Shown here piece after piece: positions 1-11,843 of a DNA stretch of 64,000 nt. Origin of the DNA: Macrophomina tecta. Lineage: Eukaryota; Ascomycota; Dothideomycetes; Botryosphaeriales; Botryosphaeriaceae. The position numbers were made by a program, and so were the translations under genes. Numbering within the stretch: the stretch's first letter is position 1; the number at the start of each line of letters is the position of its first letter. The notes under the pieces were generated by a model that was not told the origin of the DNA, searched no databases, and worked only from the letters and a program-made list of their open reading frames with translations. The stretch covers positions 3,844,001 to 3,908,000 of the forward strand of contig JAKSGN010000006.1 of assembly GCA_024180945.1 (NCBI GenBank), given 5' to 3'.

Positions 1-452
1 TATTACTATAGTGGAGCAAGCTCATCTCTAGCTGGATTTCGGTCGTGCTTGAAGTCATTTCTCGAGAGCCAGGCTACCATTAGCCCGGTATCAACCGTGG
101 CGTCCATGGTGGCGACGAGCATGGAGCGCATGCAAAGCGTGCCATGTGAGATATAACAAAGGACGGTCTGCAGGTCAGCGTGTCCAGTAGCCGTTGGTCT
201 AGATGCCGTGATGTATCCTGTTAGATGATGTGTGAGATGCAGCCGCGTCTCCGACCATCCGGGGCGGGAGCCAACAAACCAATTGCATTTTCGTAAATAG
301 ATCTAAACCGTGCCGCGCGCAAGAGACACAACCATATATACACGCACGCTGTTTTTCTTTCTTTCCATCTACCCCTACTCTCCAACATGCTAAATCCCGG
401 TGAAGGACACTTCTTTTTCTCATCTCTCTTATCATTCATCTTCAAAATACCT
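1..452. other. Gene-free left edge, 3' side of HIS4
   Basis: This stretch follows the HIS4 stop codon. Short ORFs here have no recognisable domain and overlap one another on both strands. It probably holds the HIS4 3' UTR and terminator, but no clear polyadenylation motif stands out. Confidence 0.5.
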
Positions 453-3205
453 CTAAGCGGAGCCTTCGCCATTCATCGTAGCCAACCTAATGACCACCGC
501 CCGCCTATGAGCCTCCAACTCCTCAACCTTAGCCAACTGCATAACAGCGGGACCAACATTCTTCAGGCCCTCGGCAGTCAAGTTCGAAGCGGTGATGTGC
601 TTGACGTAAGAGGCGAGGTTGACGCCGGAGTACTGCTTGGCGTAGCCGTAGGTAGCTGTGTGAATATTAGCTTGTGTATCTCATGATAGGTTTGTGAACT
701 GCGACTTACGCAACGAGTGATTAACACCAGCGGAGTAATCGCCCACACTCTCCGGCGTCCACGGGCCGATGAAGACACTACCAGCATTTTCGACCATCTG
801 TGTCACCTTCTCCGCATCCTGAACCTGAAGAATCAAGTGCTCAGGCGCGTACATGTTGCTCAGGGTCATGGCCTCGTTGATGTCCTTTACGATGAGGGTG
901 ACTGAGTGCTCGATGGCACCCCTGACGATGTCGACACGCGGCAGGGCCATGGCCTGTTTGTGGAGCTCGTCCTCAATGGCCTGCATTTCCTGTTCGTTGA
1001 GATCGACGGCAATGAGAACGACCTGGGAGTCGACGCCGTGCTCGGCCTGGGACAGCAGGTCGGAAGCGACGAAGGCGGGGTTGGCAGTCTTGTCGGCAAT
1101 GACGAGGACCTCACTGGGACCAGCGGGCATGTCGATACTGACACCGGCGCTGGTGTCGTTAGAGACGATCATCTTGGCGGCGGTGACGAACTGGTTGCCA
1201 GGGCCCAGGATCTTGTCGACCTTTGTGACGCTTTCGGTACCATAGGCCATGGCGGCGACGGCCTGAGCACCACCAGCCAGGACGATGCTCTCTGCACCAA
1301 CCTTGGCGGCGCAGTAGACGATCTCGGGGGTGACGGAGCCATCAGCGCGCGGCGGGGAGGCAATGACAATCTTCTTGCATCCAGCGACCATGGCAGGGAC
1401 ACCCAGCATCAGAGCAGTGGAAGGCAGAACGGCGGTACCCCCAGGCACGTACAGACCAACACGCTCAATGGGACGGACGAAGCGCGAGCACTTGACACCA
1501 GGCATGGTCTCAACCTCGAGCGGCTTGTCCTCCTTTTGAGCGGCGTGGAACTTGCGGATGTTCTCGAAAGAGACGTCAATGGCCGCAATGGTCTCCGGAG
1601 GAAGCTGCATCATGCTGCGGGGGAAGGGTGCCTTGAGGACGGGAGAAGTGAGAGAAGTTGCCTTCTCAAATTTGTGAGTGTACTCCAGAACCGCGGCATC
1701 TCCACGCTCGCGGATGTTCTGGATAATTGGGTTTACGATGCCAAGAATCCTATCTGCCGAGCGCTGCGACGGCCTCTGAAGGGCTTTCTCAACAGACTCA
1801 GGGGTGTGTTCAGCAGTGATGATGCGCTTCATCAGGATCTTTCCATCCTTGGTTCCAGCGGGGTCGTCCTGGCTCTTGGGAATTGATGCTGCCTCTTTTA
1901 CAGCCTCCTTCGCCCCACTGTTCTCCGTGGCCGCACCATTGGTGACGCCCAACTTCTCCGCCCAAGGACCCTTCGCGTCACCCTTTCTCCTCTTGATCTT
2001 CACGCTCTTGGCATCGAGGTTCTTTTCGACGTCCTCGAGGGATACGCCAGCAGCAATGCACTTCGTCAGGGCAAAATAGAACAAGTCGGCAGCCTCAAAT
2101 GCGACCTCATCCTTCGTCTTCGCCTCCACCAACTCTTGGGCCTCCTCCATAATCTTAGCCTTCAGCATCTGAGGGTCGTTGAATAGCCTGGCAGTGTAAG
2201 AGCCCTCCGGGGCGGAAGCCTTGCGGCTCTGAAGGGTCTGCTGGAGCTTAGACAGTCCATGGTAGTGACCGAAACAAGTTGCGGTGGCGAGGTGGCAGAA
2301 GCCTGCGAATGTAAGCTGCATAGTCCCGCGAAGCTCGAGCCAGACCACTACGTACCTCTGCCCTTCTGCTTGACAACAAAGTTCAGGCAGTCAGAGTCGC
2401 AGTCCAGCGACACCCGAACAAGCTCCTGGACATCGCCGCTGCTCTCGCCCTTGTACCACAGACCTCTCTTGCGGCTCTGGTAGACACCACGGCCGGTGCG
2501 CAAGCTTTCCTGCAAGCTCTCCTCATTGCTGTATACGAGGCCCAACGCGATACCCCTCTCATCCGTAACAAGAGTCGTGTAGAGGCCGTCGGGTCTGTCG
2601 CTGGTAGCATTCGCCAGCAGAAGCTTGCCAACGGGGATCAATTGAGGCTCAGCCTTGACATCGATGGTCAGGAGCTGGGCGGGAATGATCGGGGTGCCAG
2701 AAAGCTTGGCGACCTCGAGCGCATTATCCAGTCTCGGCTGGTCAAACGAGGTGAAGACGGCCGGCCGGTCTGGGCCGTACTCCTTCAGGTAAGCCAGCTC
2801 AAGCTCGACATCCTTCACGTTCGGCGCGTGCAAGCCGACTGTTGTGCCGGCGACAGCGTCGATCAGCTCCTGCTTCGACTGGCCGGAGAATGTGAGGACG
2901 ATGCGGTCGAGGTCGATGTTTTGGACGGCGCGCAGTTGCTGCAGTTGCGGCTGGGTCACGAAGACCTTGGCAGCGCCGGCGTCGAGCAGCGAGACGAGGT
3001 CGGAGACATCCTCAAGGGCAGAGGCGTCGAAGTGGGTGGAGAAGGTGCCGAAGGTCTCGCGCAGGTACACGAAGGCGTCATCGATATTGGCCGGAGTGAC
3101 AGTGGTGAAGACGGCGCCGACGTAGGAAAGAGCCTGTGCATCCAGTCCCTGGGAGGGATTGGTGTAGGACTGCAGGTCAATTGAGGGCAAGAAGGGGAAC
3201 GCCAT
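453..3205 (-). CDS. HIS4: Histidine biosynthesis trifunctional protein HIS4
   Basis: This gene encodes the cytosolic fungal enzyme for steps 2, 3, 9 and 10 of histidine synthesis: phosphoribosyl-ATP pyrophosphohydrolase, phosphoribosyl-AMP cyclohydrolase and histidinol dehydrogenase. The joined product is 881 aa, close to the family's usual size. Domains in order are a fungal N-terminal part (about 1-210), the cyclohydrolase (about 215-310, with DVQELVRVSLDCDSDC), the pyrophosphohydrolase (about 320-395, with EEAQEL and EAADLFYFAL) and histidinol dehydrogenase (about 440-870, with GPSEVLVIAD and YAPEHL). Two introns are read on the minus strand, 2303-2355 and 656-709. Both restore conserved motifs (KQKGRG/FCHLAT and VNHSL/PTYGYAKQYSG) and keep the frame for 882 codons. 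The start is the ATG at 3205 (MAFPFLPSID). A TGAGTCA element 80 bp upstream suggests cross-pathway (GCN4/CPC1) control. Confidence 0.96.
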
Positions 3206-3675
3206 GGTGTTGCGACGTTCTGGAGGTGAGCAACAGCCTTCTTTGGCGGGGTGGTGGTGGTAGATATGCGAATCAAAGGCTATCTGAGTCAGATTATTTT
3301 GCCTGCACACCGGCGTCATGAGAGGTGGGGCTGGGCGAAAAGCCGCGATCGGACCTCCACTCCAGGCGCCAGCCAATGGCAATGTCTCAGCCGCAACCGT
3401 ACAACGTGCAACGATGCCTGTTTGAACGACATGTTCTTTCTTCATTCGTGCAACTGTCTACTGTACAACTTTTGCCACGCTTGAGGAAATATTACCACCC
3501 AAACTGCAGCCGTGAAACGTCCGTGAAAATGGCAGTTCCATTCCAAACCCCAAAACTCCTCGCTTGCCGTAACTGAAACCACAGGCATCTCATCCAGATT
3601 TGGAATGCCATGTAAATACAATGAAATGGGTATAGACGGTACAGGGAATGAAAGACCCAGGCAGCAATCAAGTGA
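3206..3675. other. Intergenic: HIS4 promoter and 3' side of the next gene
   Basis: This stretch holds the HIS4 upstream region, including the TGAGTCA site, and the 3' flank of the membrane-protein gene that ends at 3676 on the same strand. Overlapping short ORFs here have no family signature. Confidence 0.5.
3285..3291. promoter_or_regulatory. GCN4/CPC1-type site TGAGTCA upstream of HIS4
   Basis: A perfect TGAGTCA lies 80 bp upstream of the HIS4 start codon. TGASTCA is the known binding site of the bZIP activators Gcn4, CPC-1 and CpcA, which raise amino-acid biosynthesis genes during starvation, and HIS4 is a classic target. The match is seen directly; its use here is inferred. Confidence 0.6.
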
Positions 3676-4845
3676 TTACTTTGTGAGGTAGTTTCTGTAC
3701 AGGCAGCTGCAGAGCGTACTCGCGTCCGTTGCGTTCAAACCGTCTGTGATCTGCTCCGTGATGCGCCCATTCTCTGTTTTGTAGCAGTTGGGCACATCCT
3801 CTCCCCCACCGATAGACTGCTCCGCGCGGACCGCATACGGCCAAGGCGTGTTGGACTCATCGTCCTCGCTCGTTGGGTAGTCTTTCTCCATTTTCGTGTA
3901 AAGGTAGCCTGTGAAGATGGTCGAGTTGAAAAAGCAAACCGCGCTAGAGTCGTCATCGGTTATTGACGTTGAAGGAATCACCTTCTTATCCATAGTAAAT
4001 TGGAAATGATACCGCTCGCTATCCTGCCCTTTACTGACCATCTCAAGGTCCACGTCTTCAAATTCGAGCGCCAAAGGATTGTCGGTGGACGAGATTTTGT
4101 AATTTCCTTCCGAGCCCGTAATGATCCAATTGAAAGCCATTGCAGACTTGGCTTTGTTGCTGTTGTAGATAGTATACGGAGGGCAAGTCCAAGTGGCTTC
4201 GTTCGACGTACAGTCCGTGGTAACCGTGTCAAGGAAGGTAGTAAAGGAGTAGGTTCCAAGTGGAAAATCGGCGCTAGTCGTCGGGGTAGAATTCGACCCT
4301 GAAGAATTCTGATTCGATCCATTGCTCGAACTGTTTGGGGAATCGGCTGCCGCAGAGGAGCTGCTGCTTGAACGGTCGCTGTGCTGAGGTTAGCGTCGAG
4401 AGATTTGACAAATCTTGCTCGCCGAGCCAGCCAATCACGCATACCTGCTGTCGTTCTTGGTCTTTCGTAGACCAAAAACAAGGCCGAGGGCTAGTGCGAT
4501 GATGGCCGCGATTACGATTGCGACGATCAGAGCCAATCTCCACCATCCTCCGCGCTTTGCGATGTGCCGGTTGCTCCTCAATGCTTCCAATGTTGCATCT
4601 TTTCTGAAGATTCCTCCATCCGACCAGGCATTGCTGTAGAATCCATTCTTTCCTCCGAGTACGCTGCTCGTTGATGATTCATCGACATCGGCCAGGTTCT
4701 TGTTGCGCAGGAAGGAGCGGGGCGGAATCGGAGGAGCACGAGTGTCCATGATGTGGGAAAGTCGCTGGCCAGCTGGTGTCGAGATCTTCTTCTCAGCAGG
4801 CACCACGATCTCCCGGAGGGAGCCTTTCTGGCTAAATAACTTCAT
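3676..4845 (-). CDS. Single-pass membrane protein with Ser/Asn-rich linker, unknown function
   Basis: Two exons join across an intron at 4379-4444 (gtatgc...cacag) to give 367 aa. Residues 1-105 are polar and likely cytoplasmic, with a proline patch (PPIPPRSF). One strong membrane segment follows at about 108-127 (ALIVAIVIAAIIALALGLVF), flanked by basic residues. A Ser/Asn/Thr-rich linker of about 40 residues leads to a C-terminal domain with scattered cysteines and N-glycosylation sequons (NSTIF, NATDA), which fits an extracytoplasmic fold. There is no cleavable signal peptide. The layout resembles fungal plasma-membrane or wall-associated proteins, but I do not recognise the outer domain. 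The start ATG at 4845 opens an uninterrupted frame. Confidence 0.8.
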
Positions 4846-5950
4846 GTTGCCCTACGTGCTGCGTTCCAGGCGTCCGAGGCACGCTAGGGAGAGGCCGTCA
4901 CGACTGACCGGATGATGAGCAACCGAAAGGGGCGGGCGACAGGCGTTCCTAGTTGGCAGCGGCGGCATAGTCTGGAGATAGGCTCTCCAATGGGTTTCAG
5001 GCGAGGCGGCGCATGGCGAGAGGAAGACGGAAGGGGACCAGGATATGGAGGGCGGCGAGGCGTGTAATTGGTATATGTATGCGGACGATCCCAACCGAGA
5101 AGGCCGGCGGAGACCTGATTCACGGCGAGAGTAGTTCGGCCACGAGACAGGAGACAGTAATTGTGAGCTGAAGGCGCCACGATATTGGAAATGAGCAGCC
5201 CATGGGCAGCACGGGCTAGCGTGTGCCAATCAGCGGCCGGCCAGACGGAGATCGCATGTGCCAGTCCGGGATAGCGTGCAGCCGCTCGCTTCAGACGCGG
5301 AATGTAAACGAGACGATCAGTCCGAAAGCGCTCGCGACAGGCGCTGGATGCAGCGGTAGCGCGGGAGGATGTTGCGGCGCGATTTGAAACGTGCCATGTT
5401 TCCTGCGGCAGGCGCTGTCAAGCTCATGGTGCACCGTGGTGGTTGGTTCAGGGCTGCAAGGAAGTGGTGAGTAGAGAGAGGGTGCATAGAGAGGAACGAC
5501 GTCGCGCATGGTTGCATGGGCCAGGGCGCGAGGGCCCTTATTCGCGTAGCCCTTCATGCGGTGCCTGTTCCTGGCGGGCCGACCCCACCGAGGGCGTGAG
5601 TGCCAAGCGGCAGTTGCTCCTAAACGAAACCGCCTGCCCCAGTCACCACCAAAGAGCGTCAACTGGCTCGTCCGCCGCAGCACCTGCATCGCTGCGATCT
5701 CGCACAAACCCTTCTCGCTACCTTGTGCGGGGCAACTGTCTCAGCTTCTCCAACCTTCCTTCGCACCCCAGCCGAATCCTACCAGCCCGCGCGTCCACAC
5801 GCTTTGCGTCTTTCCTTGTTCGGTCCGTAGGCTCAACTTCGGCCTCGCCCTGCGCGGCTCTCACGTCTCTGCCCTCCGGGATCCGCGCTAGACTGCACTA
5901 CCCAATCTATTTCAATCACGCGGCAGTCTGGGAACATACGACCGTCCGCC
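4846..5950. other. Divergent intergenic region, 1.1 kb
   Basis: This region separates the minus-strand membrane-protein gene (start 4845) from the plus-strand Clr2 gene (start 5951), so it should hold both promoters. The ORFs in it overlap on both strands and read like random translation of GC-rich DNA. Confidence 0.5.
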
Positions 5951-8368
5951 ATGGCCCCCTACGCCGGCACTGTTTTGGTGCCAATAGAGCCCTATTCCGA
6001 CGGAGATCCTCAGCATCGTCCGAACCGTTCCGACTACGCCCTCCAAGATCCACCCACCATTTACTTGGAAAAGCTAGCTGAATCGTGGATGAAGGAGAGA
6101 GGGGAGTACCAAAAAGGTAAGATGAGCACGGCATCATTTTTCCTTCCTAGCGCACTGCCTGGCTGCGCCGTGGCTGTGCGCGGCCAACGACCGTGCTGCA
6201 AAACCCAGAGGCGCCGCCAACACACCAAGACCGCCAGAGATCGCGCCGCTCAACGGTTACCTGCTATCTGTGGACTCGGTCTCAAAGATGGTGTGAAAAG
6301 GACATCCGCAGCATACGCAGGAATCGGCATCTACAGCGCGAGTAATGGAGCATCCTAGCTAACCATATATGCAGGAGTCACTTACGTGTTGGACAAATTG
6401 CCAGACGGGTACACTGTCTGGGGGCGGCCGAGGAAGAACCAACCAAACCACGTCGACAAATGGGCATTTGGCCATCCGACCGGAAGGACGTTTGATTCCC
6501 CCAACAGATTCTTTCCCCACTTCCTTCATCTCATGAACCACAAGGGAAGCAGCAAAGGATGTCCGTGCACCTTGTGCAGCGGCGGAAGCAAACCTGCTAC
6601 ACCGAGGGCCCAAGCCGCGCCGCGACCTAGTGCCAAACAGATACCAATACAGGCTACGCTGCCGAAGGTGAAGGGCAAACCTCGCCAAGTTGAGACGTCC
6701 TCACTCCGCACCGATGATGAAGGAACACCTGATATCTACCGCAATTTGATTGATAAATTGCGCCGGGATGGCCACGTCAACGAAGCTATCAGAGAGACGA
6801 TGAGCTTGGATTGGCGAGCTGAGCGCAGTTCTTTGCCGTCTCTGCTGGATCAGCTTTCACGACAGAGCCAATGGGTTCCCAGGCCTGGAGAGATAGTTCT
6901 ATTCGTCCGCACTTTGGCTCCAGGTTCCACAGAAGTCCGTTTTGATGAGAGTACAGGAGAGTACAAAGTATGGAGCATCGGCCAAGAGCGGTTTGGTACC
7001 CACCCTCAATGGGAAGCTGGTGTTGTTACACAAGCGGCAGCGGAGGCTCCTGTGGTTGAAGATCTGCGCAGTGAAACTGACAAACAGTACCAACGCAATT
7101 ACTCTGGCTTTAGGGTTGAGCCCATCCCGGATCCCAACAGTACAATGAAACATTGGTCGAAGCAGCACAAGTACCTTCCTCTAAGTGCCATACGCCCGTT
7201 TGCCTTCTGGTCCGAATTCCTGCGTGGTGTGCCCGATGACGATCGGCACCCAACAGTCCAACACGCACTCACGGCCATGTCTTCAGTCTCGCTGGTGGAG
7301 AAAACACGTTTCACAGGGACGTGGCCAACAGCATCGATCACCTGCCGAGGTGTTTTCATTGGCTCGGAGCTCATCCTTACTGGTGACACAGTTCGTTTGA
7401 TGCCGAGACAACAAGGCGCTGCAGTTACAGATGTCCTGAAGATCACGTCGATCAAGCTGATCTTCATGAACTTGGACACTGCCAGTGACTATGATTACGA
7501 CGAGAAACATCCGTACAACTTGGCCATCCATGTGACCGGAAAGGCATTTACAACGGATTCGACGCGTGCAGCAAGCGGGATCCCACTTACACGCGCTGAG
7601 AGAAGTGGATTGCCGATCCAAAGTTACGAAGAGGAATGGTATCGGATGCATGCTGCAGAAAAGAGTCTGCGCGTTCCCTTCCACCGTATCCTTGGTCGGT
7701 GCTTCGAAGCCGAGGCGATGGCACACTGGTTTCCTTCGTCAAACTCTTCTGGCCATAGTAATGACCAAGGCCCGGAGCTATCAAGGGGTATTGATGGCAT
7801 TTTTGAAGCGCGACACCAGTCGTCACGGAACTATTTGAAGATCGAGCAGGGTAAATCTTGGTTTTGGGGGGATAGTCGCACAGAGGCACTGGACCTTGCA
7901 ACTGTGAATGGACAAGAGGTCGGGAAGCACGACAAATCTCGCGAGCCAAAGAGGTGGCGAAAGTTGATCAAATTTATGGAAGGGAATGCCGTTGTGGAGG
8001 ATAAGTTGGCATTGAAGAAAGCGGCGCTCGCCGATCGCCCCTTGCGCCAGAGTGGCAGCAGTTCGCTGGCCGCTAGCTCGTGGACAGCCATCAACATCCC
8101 CGACGATCGGGAGGAAGAAATGGAGGATTTGCCCGAAGTCCGCAAGCGTCCTCACAGCACGATGGACGGGTATGCAGGGACAAGTGGGGACGCGAACATG
8201 GAAGATGACGAGGCGGCAGCAGATCAGTTCATCGAGGAGCTCGCGGGGAACGTCGGATTGGCACACAGCGACGAGGAGCCTGCGGAGAGCGATGACGACG
8301 ACGTCATCATGCTCGATGATGCGCCTGCGCAATCCAAGAAGCAGAAGCGATTGGGTCTCCAGGCCTAG
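5951..8368 (+). CDS. clr2: Clr2-like transcription-silencing protein (SHREC complex)
   Basis: The gene has two exons, 5951-6116 and 6375-8368, split by a 258 nt intron (gtaaga...atgcag), and the product is 719 aa. The N-terminus carries the Clr2 silencing-domain pattern (PPTIYLEKLAESWMKERGEY, then VTYVLDKLPDGYTVWGRPR and WAFGHPTGR). A CPCTLC motif follows at about residue 125, and a larger Clr2 domain spans the middle (WVPRPGEIVLFVR; CRGVFIGSELILTGDTVRL). The C-terminus is acidic and ends in a basic KKQKR patch. In fission yeast Clr2 is a subunit of SHREC, the Snf2/histone-deacetylase complex that silences heterochromatin in the nucleus. That role is inferred here from family membership. Confidence 0.88.
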
Positions 8369-9192
8369 CTAAGCGGGGGTTCAAAAGTTTCTTGCACATG
8401 GCACCTGCAGGGGCGCAGTGAGGCTGAGGGGTTTGGTTCTCACATCGGCGCATCGGAACGGGACGCAGCCGCGGTTTGCCACACAGGGGACGTCCGGAAC
8501 CAGGCTGTGGGGCAGACGTCAGAGGGCTCAACGGCAGGCGATTTTCAGGAACAGGCGTCGGGCGGCGCGTTCTTGTGTTGGTAGACTACGGTTCATAGCA
8601 GCAGCTAACGGCATCTGGCATGCTGACGGGCTGCCGGCATTCCCGCGGCGTTGGGCAGCGTCAGAGCGAACGACAATGGGCATTTTCTGCTGAACGTGTA
8701 CGAGAGCGACGCTTGGGCGAATGCGCGGGCCGGGGGCGTGCTGAGACCGCAAAAGCTGCTGGATCTGGCGGTCAACGTCATGAGGGCAGAGCCCTGGCGT
8801 GCTTGCTGGCAGCCGGTCACGAGCCCGCATCCAGCGTAGCGCGCGCGCCGGAGTGGCTGGGCGTGGGCTGGCGGACAAGGTGTTTGCTGAAGAGGCGCGC
8901 TGAGTCACGGCAGAGTATCGCCCACCTCACCGACCAGCCTGTCGCACTGCCGCCGCGTCGCCGCGCCCGCCTGTGCCTGTGCCTGTGCCTGTGCCTGCGC
9001 CATGCTGGAGCCCTGTTGACCCGACCGGTGTTCCTGGCGCACAGTCCCCACTCACAACAATCATCTCCGCGCCCGCGCTCCTAAATCAACACCATCCGCC
9101 CCGGAGGCGCCCCTTCCTGCTCCAGGTGCTGATGGAGGCTAAAGAGCTGTTCACTCGCATTCCTCAGCCCTCGACGCCGCCTACTACCCACC
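8369..9192. other. Intergenic with a short hexamer repeat
   Basis: This GC-rich stretch lies between two plus-strand genes. It contains a short tandem run of TGTGCC units at about 8972-8996 and otherwise only overlapping spurious ORFs. It likely includes the 5' UTR of the coiled-coil gene that starts at 9193. Confidence 0.5.
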
Positions 9193-11843
9193 ATGGACGA
9201 GCCCGTGAGCCCGCGCACAAGCACCACCCGCAGCATTCCCCAGTGTTGCTGCGGTAGCACCGACTGCGCCCATCTGTCGCGCAACAGCGAGCTTCTGCGA
9301 AGCCTGGAGCGGGACGTGCAAACTGCCGCCCAGCTTGGTCAGGTTAGTATCACGAACCAACACACGGGTTGCATTCCCCTCATCTCGCGCCCGCAACGTC
9401 TATCCCTGGCCTGCTCTCGCAAGATTAGGCCAAGATCCCACCACGTCAACACCAGGCCTAGTTAAGGCGTGCATCCGTGCAGCGCAACCCCGTGCGCTGT
9501 CATTTGCTCTCTAATTACGGCGAGCGCTAAATTATGCTCGCCTCGCTGACCTTTTGCTTGCAGGCTCTCCTCCAGCGTCATGAAGCATACATCGCCGACA
9601 GCGAGGCGGAGCGGCGTCGGATGGCCGCGAAAATCGAGACCCTGGAGCACGAAAAGGCCGACCTCGAGGCCCGCAACGCGAAGACGGTCCAGGAAAACCG
9701 TGCCCTGCTGGACCAGCTCGAGGCCCTCAACAATGCCGCCTCCGAGACCGACTCTCACTGCCACGAGCTGACTGCAGCGCTCATGGAGACGCAGGAGGAG
9801 CTGCAGCGCATGACCAACTTGGCGGCACGGACCGAGAGCCTCGAGAGACAACTGGCGGAGCTGGAGCGCGAGCAGATGGAGCTCCAGAACAAGCTCACCA
9901 CTACGGCGAGCGAGGAGAAGTCCGCTGTCAAGCGGTGGAGGAGGGCCGAGCAGACCATCGCTGCCCTTTCCGAGCAGATCGAGCGCATCGAGAAGGAGGC
10001 CAAGGAAGAGCGGGAGCGTCATGTCGAAGTCGTGAGCCGCATGGAGAGACGGCGGGCCGTGGAACGTGAGCTGGAGACGGCTGCCGGCCGACTGAAAGGC
10101 GCCGCTGCTGCAAAGGCGGGCTCGCACGACAAGACTGGGACGAGCGTGGTCTCGCATTTCGTCAAGGACATCCTCCAGGATAACGCGAACCTGCAGCTGG
10201 GCATCGTGGAGCTGCGCGAGATGCTCATGAACTCGAACGACGAGGTCGAGCGGTTGAGGGAGCAGCTTCTGCTCCACCAGCCGATCAGTGAAGCTGCTGA
10301 AGAGCCTAGCGGTCCCAGTCTACAGAAAGAGCTTGGCATGGAGTTGGACGCACCCCAGGAGCTTCTCAAACCTCAGGAGCCGCGCCAGCTCCACATCCAC
10401 AACCATTACCACGCTGCGCCGTCTACTCCAAAGGATGCTCCGAAAAAGGGGCACCTCCAGCGCAGATCATCCAAGAAACGGCGGAGTGTCGTTACTCCAA
10501 GCCACTTTGCTCCTCCACCAGGCGGGCTTCACACGCCCCGTTCTTCCATCTCGGCCCCCCGACCAACGACACCCTCATCCGCAGCTACTATCCTTTCGCA
10601 AACTGCGGTCACCATCCCTAGCACCAAACATGCCCACCGCTGGTCCGTTGCAAGCCACCAGACCAACGCCTCCATGGCATCGTCCTCGGTGCCTAGCTCG
10701 CCCTATTCACGACGCACCTCGTCTATTTTTGACCGCATGTTCAGTGACGCCGGTCAAGATTCCTCACGACCTACGAGCCCCGAAAGCAATAACGATCCCG
10801 GATCGCCAGATTTTACTCCCATCAACACCAGAGGGAAAGGCCCTGCCAGGACCCTCACCACACCAGCAGCGTTTAAGATTCGCTCGAAGGCTGCTCCGAC
10901 TCTCGAAGTCAATGCAAACCCATCATCACGAATTTCCGAGGAGGAGCTTGACAACCTCTCCCCGATTTGCCAAGATGTCATCACCGAGGAACAGGAGACC
11001 TCGTCAAATGCTGATCTTTCTGGTACTCCGACGCCTGCAGCACAGGATTCCGAATGCAGCGAGGAAATGTATACGAATGGTCAGATTGGCCACGGGCTGC
11101 GCCGTGCGACATCGCACGAGTCTCTCCTCTCTCTGCGTGGCATGGACATTGCCGTGCATGCCCGTCCGTCGCAAATGCTTTTTGCGCCCAGCAGCCCCTC
11201 TTCTCAGGCGATCGCCAGTCTTAGCAATATGGTTGCACGGCCGAGCATCTCCTACCGTCACGACCAAGACGCTAGCGCGGCGCACCGGAGCCTCCTGTCA
11301 GGCTTTGCTGCTGATCAGCGCAACGGTGGCACGAATTCTCGACCCAAGCAGAGCAACTCGGGCGGAGGCATCGGCCGCAAGGTGGGCGGATGGGTTTTTG
11401 GGAAGTGGGGCTTCGCACCCACACCGACTCGTACGTCTGAAGCCACGGCTGCAGAGGACGCTGCCAACACATCGACCACGACTTCGCTGTCGCCCAACGC
11501 GCAGGCCCCAACAACAAAGGACGGCCGTGCGGGTAGCTCCAGCACGGATTCATCGGCCAACTCGTCGTCGACGGCTGCCACGGAGGTTCCCAGCGCGGCG
11601 AAGGGCCTTCAGCGGTCCAAGTCGCTCAAACAGCGCATGCCGGGCGTCAACCAAAGCGGGCCCATCTTCGGCATCAGCCCAGCATCCAAGGCGCCGTGTA
11701 AGGTCGTGGTCAAACAGGACGAAGTCGATGTCGATGCGCTGAGGGAGAGCCTTGCTGAGGCTGGCAACAGCCCTGTCCGCACGGAGCCGCAGATCAGGAT
11801 CGAGCCGCCGCCGCCGGAAACTACGGCAGCCGGTGCGTGCTGA
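9193..11843 (+). CDS. Large coiled-coil protein with HIHNHYH motif, unknown function
   Basis: Exons 9193-9342 and 9564-11843 join in phase 0 (intron gttagt...ttgcag) to give 809 aa. The N-terminal 48 residues include CCCGSTDCAHLSRNSELLRSLERD. Residues 50-370 are strongly helical and form a long coiled coil (repeated LE, EEL and QLEAL heptads). A conserved-looking patch follows (SHFVKDILQDNANLQLGI...LREQLLLHQP). Next comes a His-rich motif (HIHNHYH), then a long Ser/Thr/Pro-rich disordered tail with many SP and TP sites and a basic GRKVGGWVFGKWGF segment. The layout fits a scaffold or cytoskeleton-associated protein. I do not recognise a named family, so no function is assigned. Confidence 0.85.

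Noticed and set aside
906..1886. 326-codon plus-strand ORF opposite HIS4
   Set aside because: It is the antisense shadow of the histidinol dehydrogenase exon; the minus-strand frame is clearly the real one.
4307..4316. GATTCGATCC resembling a tRNA B box
   Set aside because: It lies inside the coding exon of the membrane-protein gene and lacks a cloverleaf.
10288..11742. 484-codon ORF in another frame of the coiled-coil gene
   Set aside because: It is Arg/Pro/Ser-rich shadow coding; the main frame carries the coiled coil and conserved blocks.
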